Shown: positions 33,722 to 42,344, numbered from the stretch's first letter. The stretch is DNA of 48,362 nucleotides from Victivallales bacterium (GCA_017548425.1 JAFZAB010000172.1:1-48362); one strand, 5' to 3'. Made by a program: numbers and translations. Notes: generated by a model from the sequence alone, not told the origin.

Positions 33722-35028
33722 TATCCCCTATCCTGCTCGCCTACACCATCTTGCTTGTCCTCTTGCTCGCGCTCGTCGGATTCTTCTCGGGCACGGAAAC
33801 CGCCGTCACATCCGTCAACCGCCTCGCCATTGACGAAAAAGTGGAAAAGAAGGACAAAAACGCCACGGTCGTCAAATGGTTCATCACGAATTTCGACCGA
33901 TTCCTATCGACCGTTCTGACAGGCACGAATCTCGTCCACATCAGTCTTGTGACCATCGCGGGCGTCGTCATCCAGCATCATTTGCTTCCGTTCCTCCTTC
34001 CCAATCTCCCCGCCAGTTGGCATGAAACCGTTTCCGCCGTCATCCTGACGCCTATCATCTTGGTATTCGGTGAGATACTGCCAAAATCCATCGCACGCAG
34101 ACGAGCGGTGGTCTTCTCCCTCCGCGCCGCACGGCTGCTACAGTTCTTCAATTTCATTTTGACGCCTCTTGTCGTGACATTGACATGGTTGTCCAATCGT
34201 GTCCAGTCCATGCTCGGCCTCTCGCCGTCGCATGAAGACCAATCGAACAACGTCACACGCGAAGATCTGGAGACGATTGCGGAACTCGCCGCCGAACAGG
34301 AACTCGTCCCCCAAAACTCTGCGGACATGCTTCAAATGGTTCTCGAACTGGACGAAAAACCAGTCGCCAACGCCATGACGCCGCTCGTTGATGTCTGCTC
34401 GCTGCCCGCCGACGCCACTGTCGGCGACGTCGAAAAAATGACCATGGAAACAGGCTACTCCCGTTTTCCCGTCTATAACGACCGTGTTGACAACATCATC
34501 GGTGTCATTGAGCTGCGTCGTCTCATCAAAATTGAAAAGCAACGCAATCTTGATGCGGAAGCCTTCCGCAAGCAGCCCATCCTGCCGTTTGTTGACAAAT
34601 CCGTCCTTTTCGTTCCCGAATCAAAGCCTGTCAACCAGATGCTCGCCGAGCTTCGCAAACACGTCATCCCCATGGCTGTCATCGTTGACGAATACGGCGG
34701 CATGATCGGTCTAGTCACAATCGAAGATCTTGCAACGCAAATCATTGGATCCATTCAGGACTATGGTGAGGAGGATGAGAAGCCTGTCCACAAATCGCCA
34801 AACGAAATGATTTGCGATGGCAAAACAGCCATCCGCGAAATCGAAGATTTCTTCGACATCGAAATCGACAACGAAGGCTTCGAAACCGTCGCCGGCCTCG
34901 TTTTGAAACTGGCCGGCCATATCCCGAACGCTGGCGAATTCTTCAAGTCGCCTCCCCTGAAACTCACCGTCCTGCAAACAGAACAGCATCGTATCAGCAA
35001 AGTTAAAATCGTCAGAATCCCAACATAA
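33718..35028 (+). CDS. CNNM/CorC-type membrane protein with CBS domains (second of a pair)
   Basis: A 436-residue paralogue of the preceding protein with the same order: membrane domain with FFSGTETAVTSVNRLAI and FGEILPKSIARRRAV, CBS pair with VANAMTPLVDVC, YSRFPVYNDRVDNIIGVIEL and AVIVDEYGGMIGLVTIEDL, and a CorC domain (FETVAGLVLKLAGHIPNAGE). The second CBS end and the EYGG motif are better preserved than in the first copy. AAGGAGG lies inside the end of the upstream gene just before ATG 33718, supporting efficient coupled initiation. Function as a magnesium or cobalt exporter or a regulator is known only for some relatives. Confidence 0.93.
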   Translation: MISPILLAYTILLVLLLALVGFFSGTETAVTSVNRLAIDEKVEKKDKNATVVKWFITNFDRFLSTVLTGTNLVHISLVTIAGVVIQHHLLPFLLPNLPASWHETVSAVILTPIILVFGEILPKSIARRRAVVFSLRAARLLQFFNFILTPLVVTLTWLSNRVQSMLGLSPSHEDQSNNVTREDLETIAELAAEQELVPQNSADMLQMVLELDEKPVANAMTPLVDVCSLPADATVGDVEKMTMETGYSRFPVYNDRVDNIIGVIELRRLIKIEKQRNLDAEAFRKQPILPFVDKSVLFVPESKPVNQMLAELRKHVIPMAVIVDEYGGMIGLVTIEDLATQIIGSIQDYGEEDEKPVHKSPNEMICDGKTAIREIEDFFDIEIDNEGFETVAGLVLKLAGHIPNAGEFFKSPPLKLTVLQTEQHRISKVKIVRIPT

Positions 35029-35029
35029 A

Positions 35030-35109
35030 TCATAAGCCATTAACCCTAGGCCATAAGCGCCGCCTTGACGGTGGCTAACCACTAACCACTAACCACTGAT
35101 CACTAACGA
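35030..35109 (+). repeat. 7-nt arrays (GCCATAA-type, then CCACTAA) before the histidine phosphatase
   Basis: Degenerate GCCATTA/GCCATAA units (35036-35058), a short hairpin GCCGCC-TTGAC-GGTGGC (about 35059-35075) and CCACTAA three times plus TCACTAA (35078-35107) reach to within a few bases of ATG 35112. Confidence 0.8.
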
Positions 35110-35111
35110 CC

Positions 35112-35819
35112 ATGCTTCTATTCTTCATCCGCCACGGCCATCCCACCTACTCCCCCGACGCACTCACGGAACTCGGCCATCTCCAAGCCAAAGCCGTCGC
35201 CAAACGTCTTTGCCGCCACGGTATCGACCGTGTCTTTTCGTCGCCGTGCGTCCGCGCAAAACAAACGGCTCAACCGACTTGCGACATCATGCGGCTTGAA
35301 GCGCAAATCGAAGACTGGACCAGCGAAGTCCATGCATGGAACGACTTCTCATCCGTCTGGCCAGACGGCAAACGCCGCTGGATCTGCGCACGCCCCAACC
35401 ATGAATTCATGACGCCGCATATGCTCTCGCTCGGCTATAATTGGATGGATGACGAATTCTTCAAAGATGTCAACGCCCGGGCAGGCTATCAGCGAATCGT
35501 CGATGCGTCTGACGACTTCTTCCGCCGCCTCGGTTACGAACGCGAAGGTGCCCGCTACCGCATCGTCACGCCCAACGAAGAGCGCATCGCACTCTTCGCC
35601 CACGCAGGCTTCGGCGTCATCTGGCTCTCACACATGTTCCATATTCCGACGCCGCAGGCATGGGGGACGTTCGATCTCGCGCACTCCGCCGTCACCATCT
35701 TCGAGTTCCGCAACTACGACAGCGGCTACACGGCCCCCTATTGCCTCTGCCATTCCGATCTCTCCCATCTCTATGGCGAAGGCCTTCCCATGAAATACAA
35801 CAGCCGCATATACTTGTAA
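35112..35819 (+). CDS. Histidine phosphatase (phosphoglycerate mutase-like) superfamily protein
   Basis: The 235-residue protein starts MLLFFIRHGHPTYSPD with the RHG motif whose His8 is phosphorylated during catalysis. VFSSPCVRAKQTAQPT carries the second conserved Arg and the SSP motif, and LFAHAGFGVIWLSHMF holds the second catalytic His. No signal peptide or other domain. The region between about residues 75 and 130 (WTSEVHAWNDFSSVWPDGKRRW ...) is longer than in cobalamin phosphatases. The substrate cannot be told; such proteins range from small-molecule phosphatases to mutases. The glycyl radical enzyme follows after 36 bases on the same strand and may share its transcript. No Shine-Dalgarno sequence precedes the start. 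Confidence 0.88.
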   Translation: MLLFFIRHGHPTYSPDALTELGHLQAKAVAKRLCRHGIDRVFSSPCVRAKQTAQPTCDIMRLEAQIEDWTSEVHAWNDFSSVWPDGKRRWICARPNHEFMTPHMLSLGYNWMDDEFFKDVNARAGYQRIVDASDDFFRRLGYEREGARYRIVTPNEERIALFAHAGFGVIWLSHMFHIPTPQAWGTFDLAHSAVTIFEFRNYDSGYTAPYCLCHSDLSHLYGEGLPMKYNSRIYL

Positions 35820-35840
35820 TCTAGAAATCTAGAAATCTAT
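35820..35840 (+). repeat. TCTAGAAA 8-nt tandem repeat
   Basis: TCTAGAAA twice followed by TCTATG, directly after the stop of the histidine phosphatase gene and just before the start of the glycyl radical enzyme. Confidence 0.7.
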
Positions 35841-35855
35841 GTCAAAAGAGAAATC

Positions 35856-37949
35856 ATGAGTCTCCATTACCTTACTTACGATATTCCGCATCGTCTTTCA
35901 GACAAAACACATGCCTTGGCGGAGCGCTATCTTGATACGGAAGAAATCAAAAACACGCTCATAGATGCGAATTTCACGTTGCCAGAATCCGCGCCGACGC
36001 TGAACCAGCTGTTTGCGCAGAACATCCGCCTGATCGTCGAAAACGCCCCGCTCCGTATCCTGCCGGAAGAACGTCTCGTCGGCGCGGCGACCTATCTGGA
36101 AGGCCCCGCCCACCGTTGTCCGGGCCATCGTTTTCCCGCCATCAGCCATACGACAATCAACTTCGCAAAAGCCGTCACCGTCGGCCTTAAGGGACTTCAA
36201 CAGGAGATTCTCGTCTCGCTCGGACAGCCCGATCGCACAGACGAAGACAAAGATTTTCTCAATTCGCTTCTTTCCGTCATCGATTCCATGCGCATCTGGC
36301 GGGACCGCCTTCTCGCCGCTTTGCCCGGCAGCGGTCCATATGCGGACACGCTTATTGCCTTGCTGAAAAACGTCCCCGAAAATCCGCCGAAAACGTTCTA
36401 CGAATCTCTCCAGTCTTTCTGGTTCCATTTCGAATTCCAACGCCTCTGCGGCAATTGGTCCGGCCTCGGCCGTATCGACCAGTTGTGGACGCCATATCTT
36501 CTCAACGACTTGCAAGCCAAACGGATAACGCTTGACGAAGCCCGCGAGCTGTTGGCACATTTCTGGATCAAAGGCGCCGAATGGAAAGGCGTCCAACGCG
36601 GCTCCGGAGACGCGCAGCACTACCAGAATGTCATTCTCGCAGGCGTCGATGACAACGGCGTTCGCGACATTGACACGACGGTCGCCATGCTGATTCTAGA
36701 AGTCGTTGAAGAACTGCATATAGCGGACTATCCCATCGCCGTCCGCGTCAACAGCCGCACGTCGGAGGAGATGTACCGCCAGATCGCCCGCGTCCAACGC
36801 CACGGCGGCGGCATCGTCTCCATCTACAATGAAGACATCGTCCTCAAGGCGTTGCAGAATTTCGGCTACGGCGGCCACGCCTACGCCTTCACGAACGACG
36901 GTTGCTGGGAGACAATCATCGGCGGCAAATCCGCCTTCGGCTATGGCCCGTTCGATTCACTCCAACTCTTCCAAGACGCCCTTTTCGGAGTCTCCCCTGA
37001 AGAACGCGAAGACGCCTCGAAATGGCCGCAGTTCACGTCTATCGAAGAACTTATGGACGCATGGGGGCAAAAGCTCCAAGCCCATGTCGATAACGTAAAT
37101 GGCTGGATGCCAAATTACATGAACGATCCGAACAATCCCGCGCTCGCTCTCTCGTTGCTCGTCGATGACTGCATCGCCAAGGCACGCCCCTATACGCGGC
37201 GCGGCGCGAAATTCACGATTTTCGCCACCCATGCAGGCGGCCTGCCGGATGTCGCCAACAGCCTGCTCGCCATCGACCATTTCGTCTTCAAGACGCATGC
37301 ATTGACGTTGGACGAACTCCGCCGCCATATGCTTGACGACTGGCAGAACGCCGAAGAGCTCCGTCGCTCAATCGCCTCGTCCATCGTCTATTACGGAAAC
37401 GACGACTCGACGGCGGACGCCATGGCGAAGCGTGTTTTCGATCTCTATGTCAAAATCGCCTCCTGCAAACATGATGTCGCGGGTGTCTTGCGTCCTGTCG
37501 GTATCAGCACGTTCGGCCGCGAACTCGAATATGCTCCGAAACGGCTTGCAACGGCTTTTGGAACGCATAAAGGCGTTCTTCTCGCACCGAATTTCTCCGC
37601 GACGCCCGGCACGGAGAAACATGGTCCGACGGCCGTCATCAACTCCTTCTGCAAGAACGACTACCCGTCGCTAAGCAACGGCACGCCATTGGACATCAAG
37701 ATTCATCCATCCGCCATTGAAGGCGAAAACGGCCTCCAAGCACTCGTAGCGCTACTGAAGACCTTCGTGGCGAATGGCGGCAGTTATCTGCAAGTCGATG
37801 TCGCGGATGCGAAAATCCTGCGCGACGCGCAGGCCCATCCGGAAAACTACGCCAACCTGTCCGTCCGCATCTCTGGTTGGTCCGCCCGTTTCACGACGCT
37901 CAATCGTGATTGGCAGGAAATGGTCATCGCCCGCACGGAGCATCATTAA
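35856..37949 (+). CDS. Glycyl radical enzyme of the pyruvate formate-lyase superfamily, dehydratase-like, no activase nearby
   Basis: Glycyl radical enzymes (GREs) use a backbone Gly radical and a Cys thiyl for anaerobic C-C, C-N or C-O cleavage. The C-terminal radical loop VRISGWSARF places the radical on Gly674, 24 residues from the end (the usual Tyr after Gly is Trp). The thiyl Cys is Cys350 in FTNDGCWETI; the Cys-x-Glu pattern is shared with dehydratase and C-N lyase GREs (CVE) and unlike the Cys-Cys of true formate lyase. The chain is 697 residues, shorter than the usual 780-850. It starts with an N-terminal helical region and the EERLVGAATYLEGPAH segment. An activating radical-SAM enzyme is always needed and none is in the window. 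Substrate unknown. Confidence 0.88.
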   Translation: MSLHYLTYDIPHRLSDKTHALAERYLDTEEIKNTLIDANFTLPESAPTLNQLFAQNIRLIVENAPLRILPEERLVGAATYLEGPAHRCPGHRFPAISHTTINFAKAVTVGLKGLQQEILVSLGQPDRTDEDKDFLNSLLSVIDSMRIWRDRLLAALPGSGPYADTLIALLKNVPENPPKTFYESLQSFWFHFEFQRLCGNWSGLGRIDQLWTPYLLNDLQAKRITLDEARELLAHFWIKGAEWKGVQRGSGDAQHYQNVILAGVDDNGVRDIDTTVAMLILEVVEELHIADYPIAVRVNSRTSEEMYRQIARVQRHGGGIVSIYNEDIVLKALQNFGYGGHAYAFTNDGCWETIIGGKSAFGYGPFDSLQLFQDALFGVSPEEREDASKWPQFTSIEELMDAWGQKLQAHVDNVNGWMPNYMNDPNNPALALSLLVDDCIAKARPYTRRGAKFTIFATHAGGLPDVANSLLAIDHFVFKTHALTLDELRRHMLDDWQNAEELRRSIASSIVYYGNDDSTADAMAKRVFDLYVKIASCKHDVAGVLRPVGISTFGRELEYAPKRLATAFGTHKGVLLAPNFSATPGTEKHGPTAVINSFCKNDYPSLSNGTPLDIKIHPSAIEGENGLQALVALLKTFVANGGSYLQVDVADAKILRDAQAHPENYANLSVRISGWSARFTTLNRDWQEMVIARTEHH

Positions 37950-37956
37950 ACCTTCA

Positions 37957-38021
37957 GCCATAGGCCATAAGCCTTTAGCCATAGGCCATAAGCCCATAGG
38001 CCATAAGCCATAAGCCATAAG
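37957..38021 (+). repeat. 7-nt tandem array (GCCATAG/GCCATAA)n
   Basis: About nine units with a few irregular junctions run from just after the glycyl radical enzyme stop to the base of the hairpin at 38023. Confidence 0.85.
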
Positions 38022-38022
38022 C

Positions 38023-38064
38023 ACTAGCGCATTTGTCCGCCGTCAGGCGGTCAAATGCGCTAGT
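38023..38064 (-). terminator. 19-bp inverted repeat centred on the MATE stop codon
   Basis: Arms 38023-38041 and 38046-38064 match at 18 of 19 positions. The stop codon TGA (38045-38043, minus strand) lies in the 4-base loop, and the right arm encodes the last residues Lys-Leu-Ala-His-Leu-Thr-Ala. The 3' flank is therefore an inverted copy of the gene's own end. It could terminate transcription or protect the mRNA end; no U-tract follows on the minus strand. Confidence 0.65.
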
Positions 38065-39389
38065 TTCACCCACTTGCCGCGACGATACCGCACCGTAAAG
38101 CACGTAATGCGGCAGAGCCAGTCGATGACCATCGCCGTCCACACGCCATACGCCCCCCAGCCAAGACCGATGCCCAGCACATGGCTGAATCCAATCCGCC
38201 AGATGAACATCGAGGCGATAGAGGCTACCATCGTGAATTTCACATCGTTCGCGGAACGCAGCACGTTCGGGAAAACGAACGCCAACGGCCACAGGAAGAA
38301 GCCACAGCCGTTGTGGATCATGATCAGCCAGAACGCCATCTGGCGAGTCTCCGGAGACATGTGGTAATAGTTCAGCCAGAACGGCGTCACGATGAACAGC
38401 AGGACATTCCACGTCATGTGGGACATGTACGCCATCTTCATGATCTTCCGCACATAGAACCGCACCTGCTCTTCGCTGCCTGTTCCAACGCTCTGGCCAA
38501 TGACCGTGATGCACGCCAAACAGAACGCGCTGCCAACCATGCAGCCGAAATAGTCCAAATTGTTCGCAACAGCGTTCGCCGTCATCTGCGACGTGCCGAA
38601 TTTCGCAATCACGCTGACGACAATCAGCCGCCCGAACTGGAATACGCCGTTTTCGATGCCGCTCGGGATTCCAATATACAGGATTTTGTGGATCAAACCG
38701 CCGTTCAGCGTCAACCAGCCATGACGCGTGATGTAGATCGGAGATTCGCGATTCGTCAGCAGATAAAGCAGAAACACCATCGCCGAAAACCGCGCGAACA
38801 GCGTGGCCACCGCCGCGCCGACCACGCCATAGTGGAACACATATATTAATAGGTAGTTGCCGATGACGTTCACGACGTTGCTCATCGCGGAGCTCATCAG
38901 CGTCAGACTCGTTTTGTTCATGGAACGCATCAACGCCGCGCAGCAGCAGTTGACGGCGATCAGCGGGAACGACAGCGCCGTCACACGGCAGTACGAGATA
39001 CTTGCCGCCATCACGTCGTCATCAATCGAACCGAACAGGAAGCCGAGGACCTGCCGTTTGAACAGCTCCGTAAAAACCATGATGCAACATGCGATGAAAC
39101 ACGTCGTGACAATCAGTTGCGTCGCCGAATCACGCGCGGACTTCTGATTTTTCGCCCCCAGAAACTGCGACGCCACCACAGCGCCGCCCGTCGAGATCGC
39201 CGCGAAGATGTTGATGAGGAAGTTGTTCATCATGTCAACAAGCGACACGCCGGACACACAGGCTTCGCCCAACGACGAGATCATCATCGTGTCAACAGAA
39301 CCGACCAGGCAGAACAGCATCTGCTCCAAGGCCAGCGGTATGACAAGACGCCATAAATCTCGGTCTGAAAATAATCTTGGCTCCAACAT
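38043..39389 (-). CDS. MATE-family multidrug/toxin efflux transporter
   Basis: MATE proteins export cationic compounds using a proton or sodium gradient. The 448-residue chain has about twelve hydrophobic segments in two halves; the first half begins DLWRLVIPLALEQMLFCLVGSVDTMMISSLGE and contains AAISTGGAVVASQFLGAKNQ, the second contains GIPSGIENGVFQFGRLIVV and NLDYFGCMVGSAFCLACITVIGQSVG. These fit the DinF/NorM-like MatE fold. There is a weak AGGA some distance from ATG 39389 but no other closer start suits the family. Its neighbours do not suggest a substrate. Confidence 0.94.
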   Translation of the reverse strand: MLEPRLFSDRDLWRLVIPLALEQMLFCLVGSVDTMMISSLGEACVSGVSLVDMMNNFLINIFAAISTGGAVVASQFLGAKNQKSARDSATQLIVTTCFIACCIMVFTELFKRQVLGFLFGSIDDDVMAASISYCRVTALSFPLIAVNCCCAALMRSMNKTSLTLMSSAMSNVVNVIGNYLLIYVFHYGVVGAAVATLFARFSAMVFLLYLLTNRESPIYITRHGWLTLNGGLIHKILYIGIPSGIENGVFQFGRLIVVSVIAKFGTSQMTANAVANNLDYFGCMVGSAFCLACITVIGQSVGTGSEEQVRFYVRKIMKMAYMSHMTWNVLLFIVTPFWLNYYHMSPETRQMAFWLIMIHNGCGFFLWPLAFVFPNVLRSANDVKFTMVASIASMFIWRIGFSHVLGIGLGWGAYGVWTAMVIDWLCRITCFTVRYRRGKWVKLAHLTA

Positions 39390-39491
39390 GTGCTATATTA
39401 ATATCCTAAGCCCTCATCGGCTTCTTTCCCTTAACTCTGTCCCTTTAGTCCCTTTTGTCTCTTTTATTAATATAAACCAAGGCCCACTAAA

Positions 39492-40409
39492 ATGAAAAAA
39501 CTCCTGACGCTCATCGTGATTTTCTGCCTCGCCGCCATCGCGGACGAACCGATCACCGCCCTTAAAGTTCTCTCCATCGGCAACTCCTTCTCCGTCAACG
39601 CCCACCGTTATCTGGCGGAAATCATCAAACAACATGGCAAAGCCACGGCCGTGCTCGGTAATGCCGCCATCGGCGGTTGCTCCTTCAAACGCCATTGGGA
39701 CGAACATCTCAAGTCCGTGGCGGATCCCAAACACAAGCCGTACCGCTACAAAGGCAAGCCCATGAATCTTAGCGAATATCTCACCGCCGAAACATGGGAC
39801 ATCATCACCATCCAGTCCGTCTCCCATGAATCCTTCAAGCCGCAACTTTGGCAACCATATGCCGACAATATCGTCGCGCTCATCAAGGAGCTTGCCCCGC
39901 AGGCGAAAATCTACATTCACCGCACATGGGCCTATCGGCCGGACAACTTCCGCTTCTTCGGCCCCAACAAGAACAACTTCTCCGCGCAACTCATGTATGA
40001 ACAAAGCGGTGCCGCCTATAAAGCCCTCTCCGAAAAATACAACGCCCCCATGATCCCCTCCGGCGAAGCCCTTTGGACCGCCTTCCAGGAGCAGCCCGTC
40101 AAAAACGTCTCGCCAGATCCAAACTTCGACTATAAGAATCCCGTCCATCCCAATCTTCCGAAAGACGAAGGTGCTCTTATCAAAGGCTACTATTGGCGAA
40201 AAGACGCCAAGACGCAGGAATGGAAATTCACGTTCGACGGCATCCACGCCAATTCCCGCGGCGAATATCTCATCGGCTGCACATGGTACGCTTTCCTCTT
40301 CAAACAGAACATCGATGATCTTGCGTGGCAACCGCAAGGCATCACGCCGGAAGACGCCAAGTTCTTGCGTTCCATTGCTCAACGCATTGCGACACAAGCC
40401 GCGAAATGA
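39492..40409 (+). CDS. Exported SGNH/DUF4886-type hydrolase
   Basis: The 305-residue protein has a short signal peptide (MKKLLTLIVIFCLAAIADE). KVLSIGNSFSVNAHRYLAEI is the DUF4886 opening, with the Ser of GNSFS where an SGNH-type nucleophile is expected. TWDIITIQSVSHESFKP and KIYIHRTWAYR continue the flavodoxin-like fold, and FDGIHANSRGEYLIGCTWYAFLF near the end supplies the conserved His after a Gly. In related gut bacteria these proteins accompany glycoside hydrolases and may be carbohydrate esterases; that role is inference. AAGG lies before the start. No partner gene is coupled to it; pseudopilin genes follow after a 205-base leader. Confidence 0.85.
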   Translation: MKKLLTLIVIFCLAAIADEPITALKVLSIGNSFSVNAHRYLAEIIKQHGKATAVLGNAAIGGCSFKRHWDEHLKSVADPKHKPYRYKGKPMNLSEYLTAETWDIITIQSVSHESFKPQLWQPYADNIVALIKELAPQAKIYIHRTWAYRPDNFRFFGPNKNNFSAQLMYEQSGAAYKALSEKYNAPMIPSGEALWTAFQEQPVKNVSPDPNFDYKNPVHPNLPKDEGALIKGYYWRKDAKTQEWKFTFDGIHANSRGEYLIGCTWYAFLFKQNIDDLAWQPQGITPEDAKFLRSIAQRIATQAAK

Positions 40410-40432
40410 TCTCCGCATAACGGCCAAACACT

Positions 40433-40485
40433 CATCATATTGATATATATGAATGTTTAAAATATTGACATGAATCAATATGATG
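40433..40485. other. 12-bp perfect inverted repeat upstream of the first pseudopilin
   Basis: CATCATATTGAT (40433-40444) and ATCAATATGATG (40474-40485) are exact complements 29 bases apart. It is 24 bases after the DUF4886 stop and 130 bases before the pseudopilin ATG, so it could be a terminator stem of the former or an operator of the latter. The second pseudopilin lacks it. Confidence 0.5.
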
Positions 40486-40552
40486 AAAAAAATATTTAAA
40501 AAATCGACTTTTTGATTTGACTTTTTCCTAAAACAGATAAATTAACTCAAAA

Positions 40553-40563
40553 TTAATTTGAAT
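40553..40563 (+). promoter_or_regulatory. TTAATTTGAAT element upstream of pseudopilin 1
   Basis: The 11-mer TTAATTTGAAT lies 51 bases before ATG 40615 and is repeated exactly 36 bases before ATG 41601 of the second pseudopilin. In an AT-rich setting this may be chance, but the shared placement suggests a common control or leader element. Confidence 0.35.
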
Positions 40564-40614
40564 CATGAATATGAGTTGATTTGTCTAAACCATCCATCAA
40601 AAGGGAAAAAGAAC

Positions 40615-41361
40615 ATGAAAAAATCCCGTCATTTCACTCTGATTGAGTTGCTGGTCGTCATCGCCATCATCGCGATTCTGGCCGCCATGCTCCTCCCCGC
40701 CCTCGCCAAAGCCCGTAACAAGGCCTATGCCATCAACTGCATCAGCAACATGAAGCAACTCGGCACGAGCATGTCGATGTACACAGGCGACCACGCAGGC
40801 TATCTGCCGCCGACGGACAGTGGTGCTCCTGGCGATAAATATCCCAACGGGACATCAATGCAGCATCCATTCTGGAACGAAATCATGATGCAGATCGCTT
40901 ACGCGAATATCGAAGGATGGACACGCAACACAGGCTCCTGCGCAGGCGGTTATCTCGACTCCAAGACGCTCTTCTGCCCCGCCGCAACGGCCCGCACCAA
41001 CTGGAACAACGACTGTTCTTACGGTCCCAATTGGAACATCATGAGCCGCAAAGTCTCCTATCCCGTCCAGCAGATGTCCTCGCCTTCGCAGAAGATCATC
41101 TTCTGCGAAACGGATGCCCACACCAGCACTGGTGAACCGCAACCGTACGGATTCTGGCGTTATCTCTCGTCCGCAACCACCAACTTGACGGATACCGGTT
41201 GGGGCTATCCCACCGTCCGTCATGACCAGATGTGCAACGTGACCCATCTGGATGGCCATGTCCAGACCTACAAGACACCGAACCGCAGCAATACGGTCAG
41301 CGTCTTCCCCTTCAAGTGGGGCGATGCGTCCTGCGAACCCTATCTCCGTTGGGACAAGTAA
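40615..41361 (+). CDS. Pseudopilin-like protein with type IV N-terminal domain and H-X9-DG motif (copy 1)
   Basis: The 248-residue protein begins [15 protein letters not shown] followed by a long Ala/Ile/Leu helix, the prepilin-type N-terminal domain, and ends with a His-X9-Asp-Gly motif ([18 protein letters not shown]), the combination found in many copies in Lentisphaerae, Verrucomicrobia and Planctomycetes. The residue before Phe is His, not the Gly normally required by prepilin peptidase. The middle region is globular with several Cys and Trp residues and the phrase [11 protein letters not shown] 40615 is preceded by a purine-rich AAAAGGGAAAAAG site. A paralogue follows 239 bases downstream with its own leader and terminator. 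Function in a pseudopilus or secretion system is inferred. Confidence 0.88.
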   Translation: MKKSRHFTLIELLVVIAIIAILAAMLLPALAKARNKAYAINCISNMKQLGTSMSMYTGDHAGYLPPTDSGAPGDKYPNGTSMQHPFWNEIMMQIAYANIEGWTRNTGSCAGGYLDSKTLFCPAATARTNWNNDCSYGPNWNIMSRKVSYPVQQMSSPSQKIIFCETDAHTSTGEPQPYGFWRYLSSATTNLTDTGWGYPTVRHDQMCNVTHLDGHVQTYKTPNRSNTVSVFPFKWGDASCEPYLRWDK

Positions 41362-41387
41362 TTACTAAACCGTAAGTTATCTATCGA

Positions 41388-41427
41388 AACGCCTTCCAAG
41401 CCACACAACGGTTTGGAGGGCGTTTTT
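41388..41427 (+). terminator. Rho-independent terminator after pseudopilin 1
   Basis: AACGCCTTCCAA (41388-41399) pairs with TTGGAGGGCGTT (41413-41424) with one G-T pair, followed by a five-T run. A clear intrinsic terminator, showing that the second copy is transcribed separately. Confidence 0.9.
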
Positions 41428-41553
41428 GCGTTTTGATTGACAGAAAAAAAACTCCTTGTCATTCCCCGCAATCATAAAAAACGACCTCCATGGACATAAT
41501 TCTTCTTTTTCCGGCTTGATTTTTTTATTCTTTTCAATTAGATTAAAAGAAAG

Positions 41554-41564
41554 TTAATTTGAAT
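41554..41564 (+). promoter_or_regulatory. TTAATTTGAAT element upstream of pseudopilin 2
   Basis: Exact copy of the 11-mer at 40553-40563, 36 bases before ATG 41601. Confidence 0.35.
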
Positions 41565-41600
41565 TAATTATCTTCAATACAAATACAAGGAGAAAGAAAC

Positions 41601-42344
41601 ATGAAGAAATCACGTCATTTCACGTTGATTGAGCTGTTGGTCGTCATCGCCATCATCGCGATTCTGGCCGCCATGCTCCTCCCCGCCCTCGCGAAAGCCC
41701 GTGAAAAGGCCCGCGCCATCAGCTGCATCAACAACATGAAGCAGCTCGGCACTGGCTCCAACATGTACATCAGCGACTACCAAGGCTACCTTCCCCCGAT
41801 GGACAACGGCGCGCCTGGCGACAAATGGCCCAACGGCACCTCCCTCCAGCACCCCTACTGGAACGAAGTCATGATGCAGATCGCCTACGCCAATCTTGAA
41901 GGCTGGACACGCAATACAGGCCGTTGCTCTGGCGGCTATCTAGATTCCAAGTGCCTCTTCTGCCCCGGTACCACAGATCGCCCCAACTGGAACAACGACT
42001 GTTCCTACGGTTGCAACGCCCAAATCATGCAACGTAAGAAATCCTATCCTGCCCAGCAGATGACCGCCCCCTCCCAAAAGATGATCTTCATCGAACTGGA
42101 CGCCCATGAGAGCAATGGCAATCCGCGCGACTACGGTTTCTGGCGCGTACAGCCCAGCATCTCCAACCGCACGGATACCGGCTGGGGCTATCCCACCGTC
42201 CGCCACGGCCAGATGTGCAACGTCCTCCATCTGGATGGCCATGTCCAGACCTACAAGACCCCCAACCGTAGCGACACGATGTCCGTCTTCCCGTTCAAAT
42301 GGGGCGACGCCAGTTGCGATCCTTATCTCCGTTGGGACAAGTAA
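41601..42344 (+). CDS. Pseudopilin-like protein with type IV N-terminal domain and H-X9-DG motif (copy 2)
   Basis: A 247-residue close paralogue of the preceding gene, sharing [41 protein letters not shown] and [15 protein letters not shown]; the C-terminal [17 protein letters not shown] is nearly the same. A 55-base stretch of the N-terminal helix (41638-41692) is identical at the DNA level to 40652-40706. His again precedes Phe at the expected cleavage site. AAGGAG is ideally placed before ATG 41601, stronger than in copy 1. The central surface segments differ most, as expected for duplicates adapting to different partners. Confidence 0.88.
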   Translation: MKKSRHFTLIELLVVIAIIAILAAMLLPALAKAREKARAISCINNMKQLGTGSNMYISDYQGYLPPMDNGAPGDKWPNGTSLQHPYWNEVMMQIAYANLEGWTRNTGRCSGGYLDSKCLFCPGTTDRPNWNNDCSYGCNAQIMQRKKSYPAQQMTAPSQKMIFIELDAHESNGNPRDYGFWRVQPSISNRTDTGWGYPTVRHGQMCNVLHLDGHVQTYKTPNRSDTMSVFPFKWGDASCDPYLRWDK

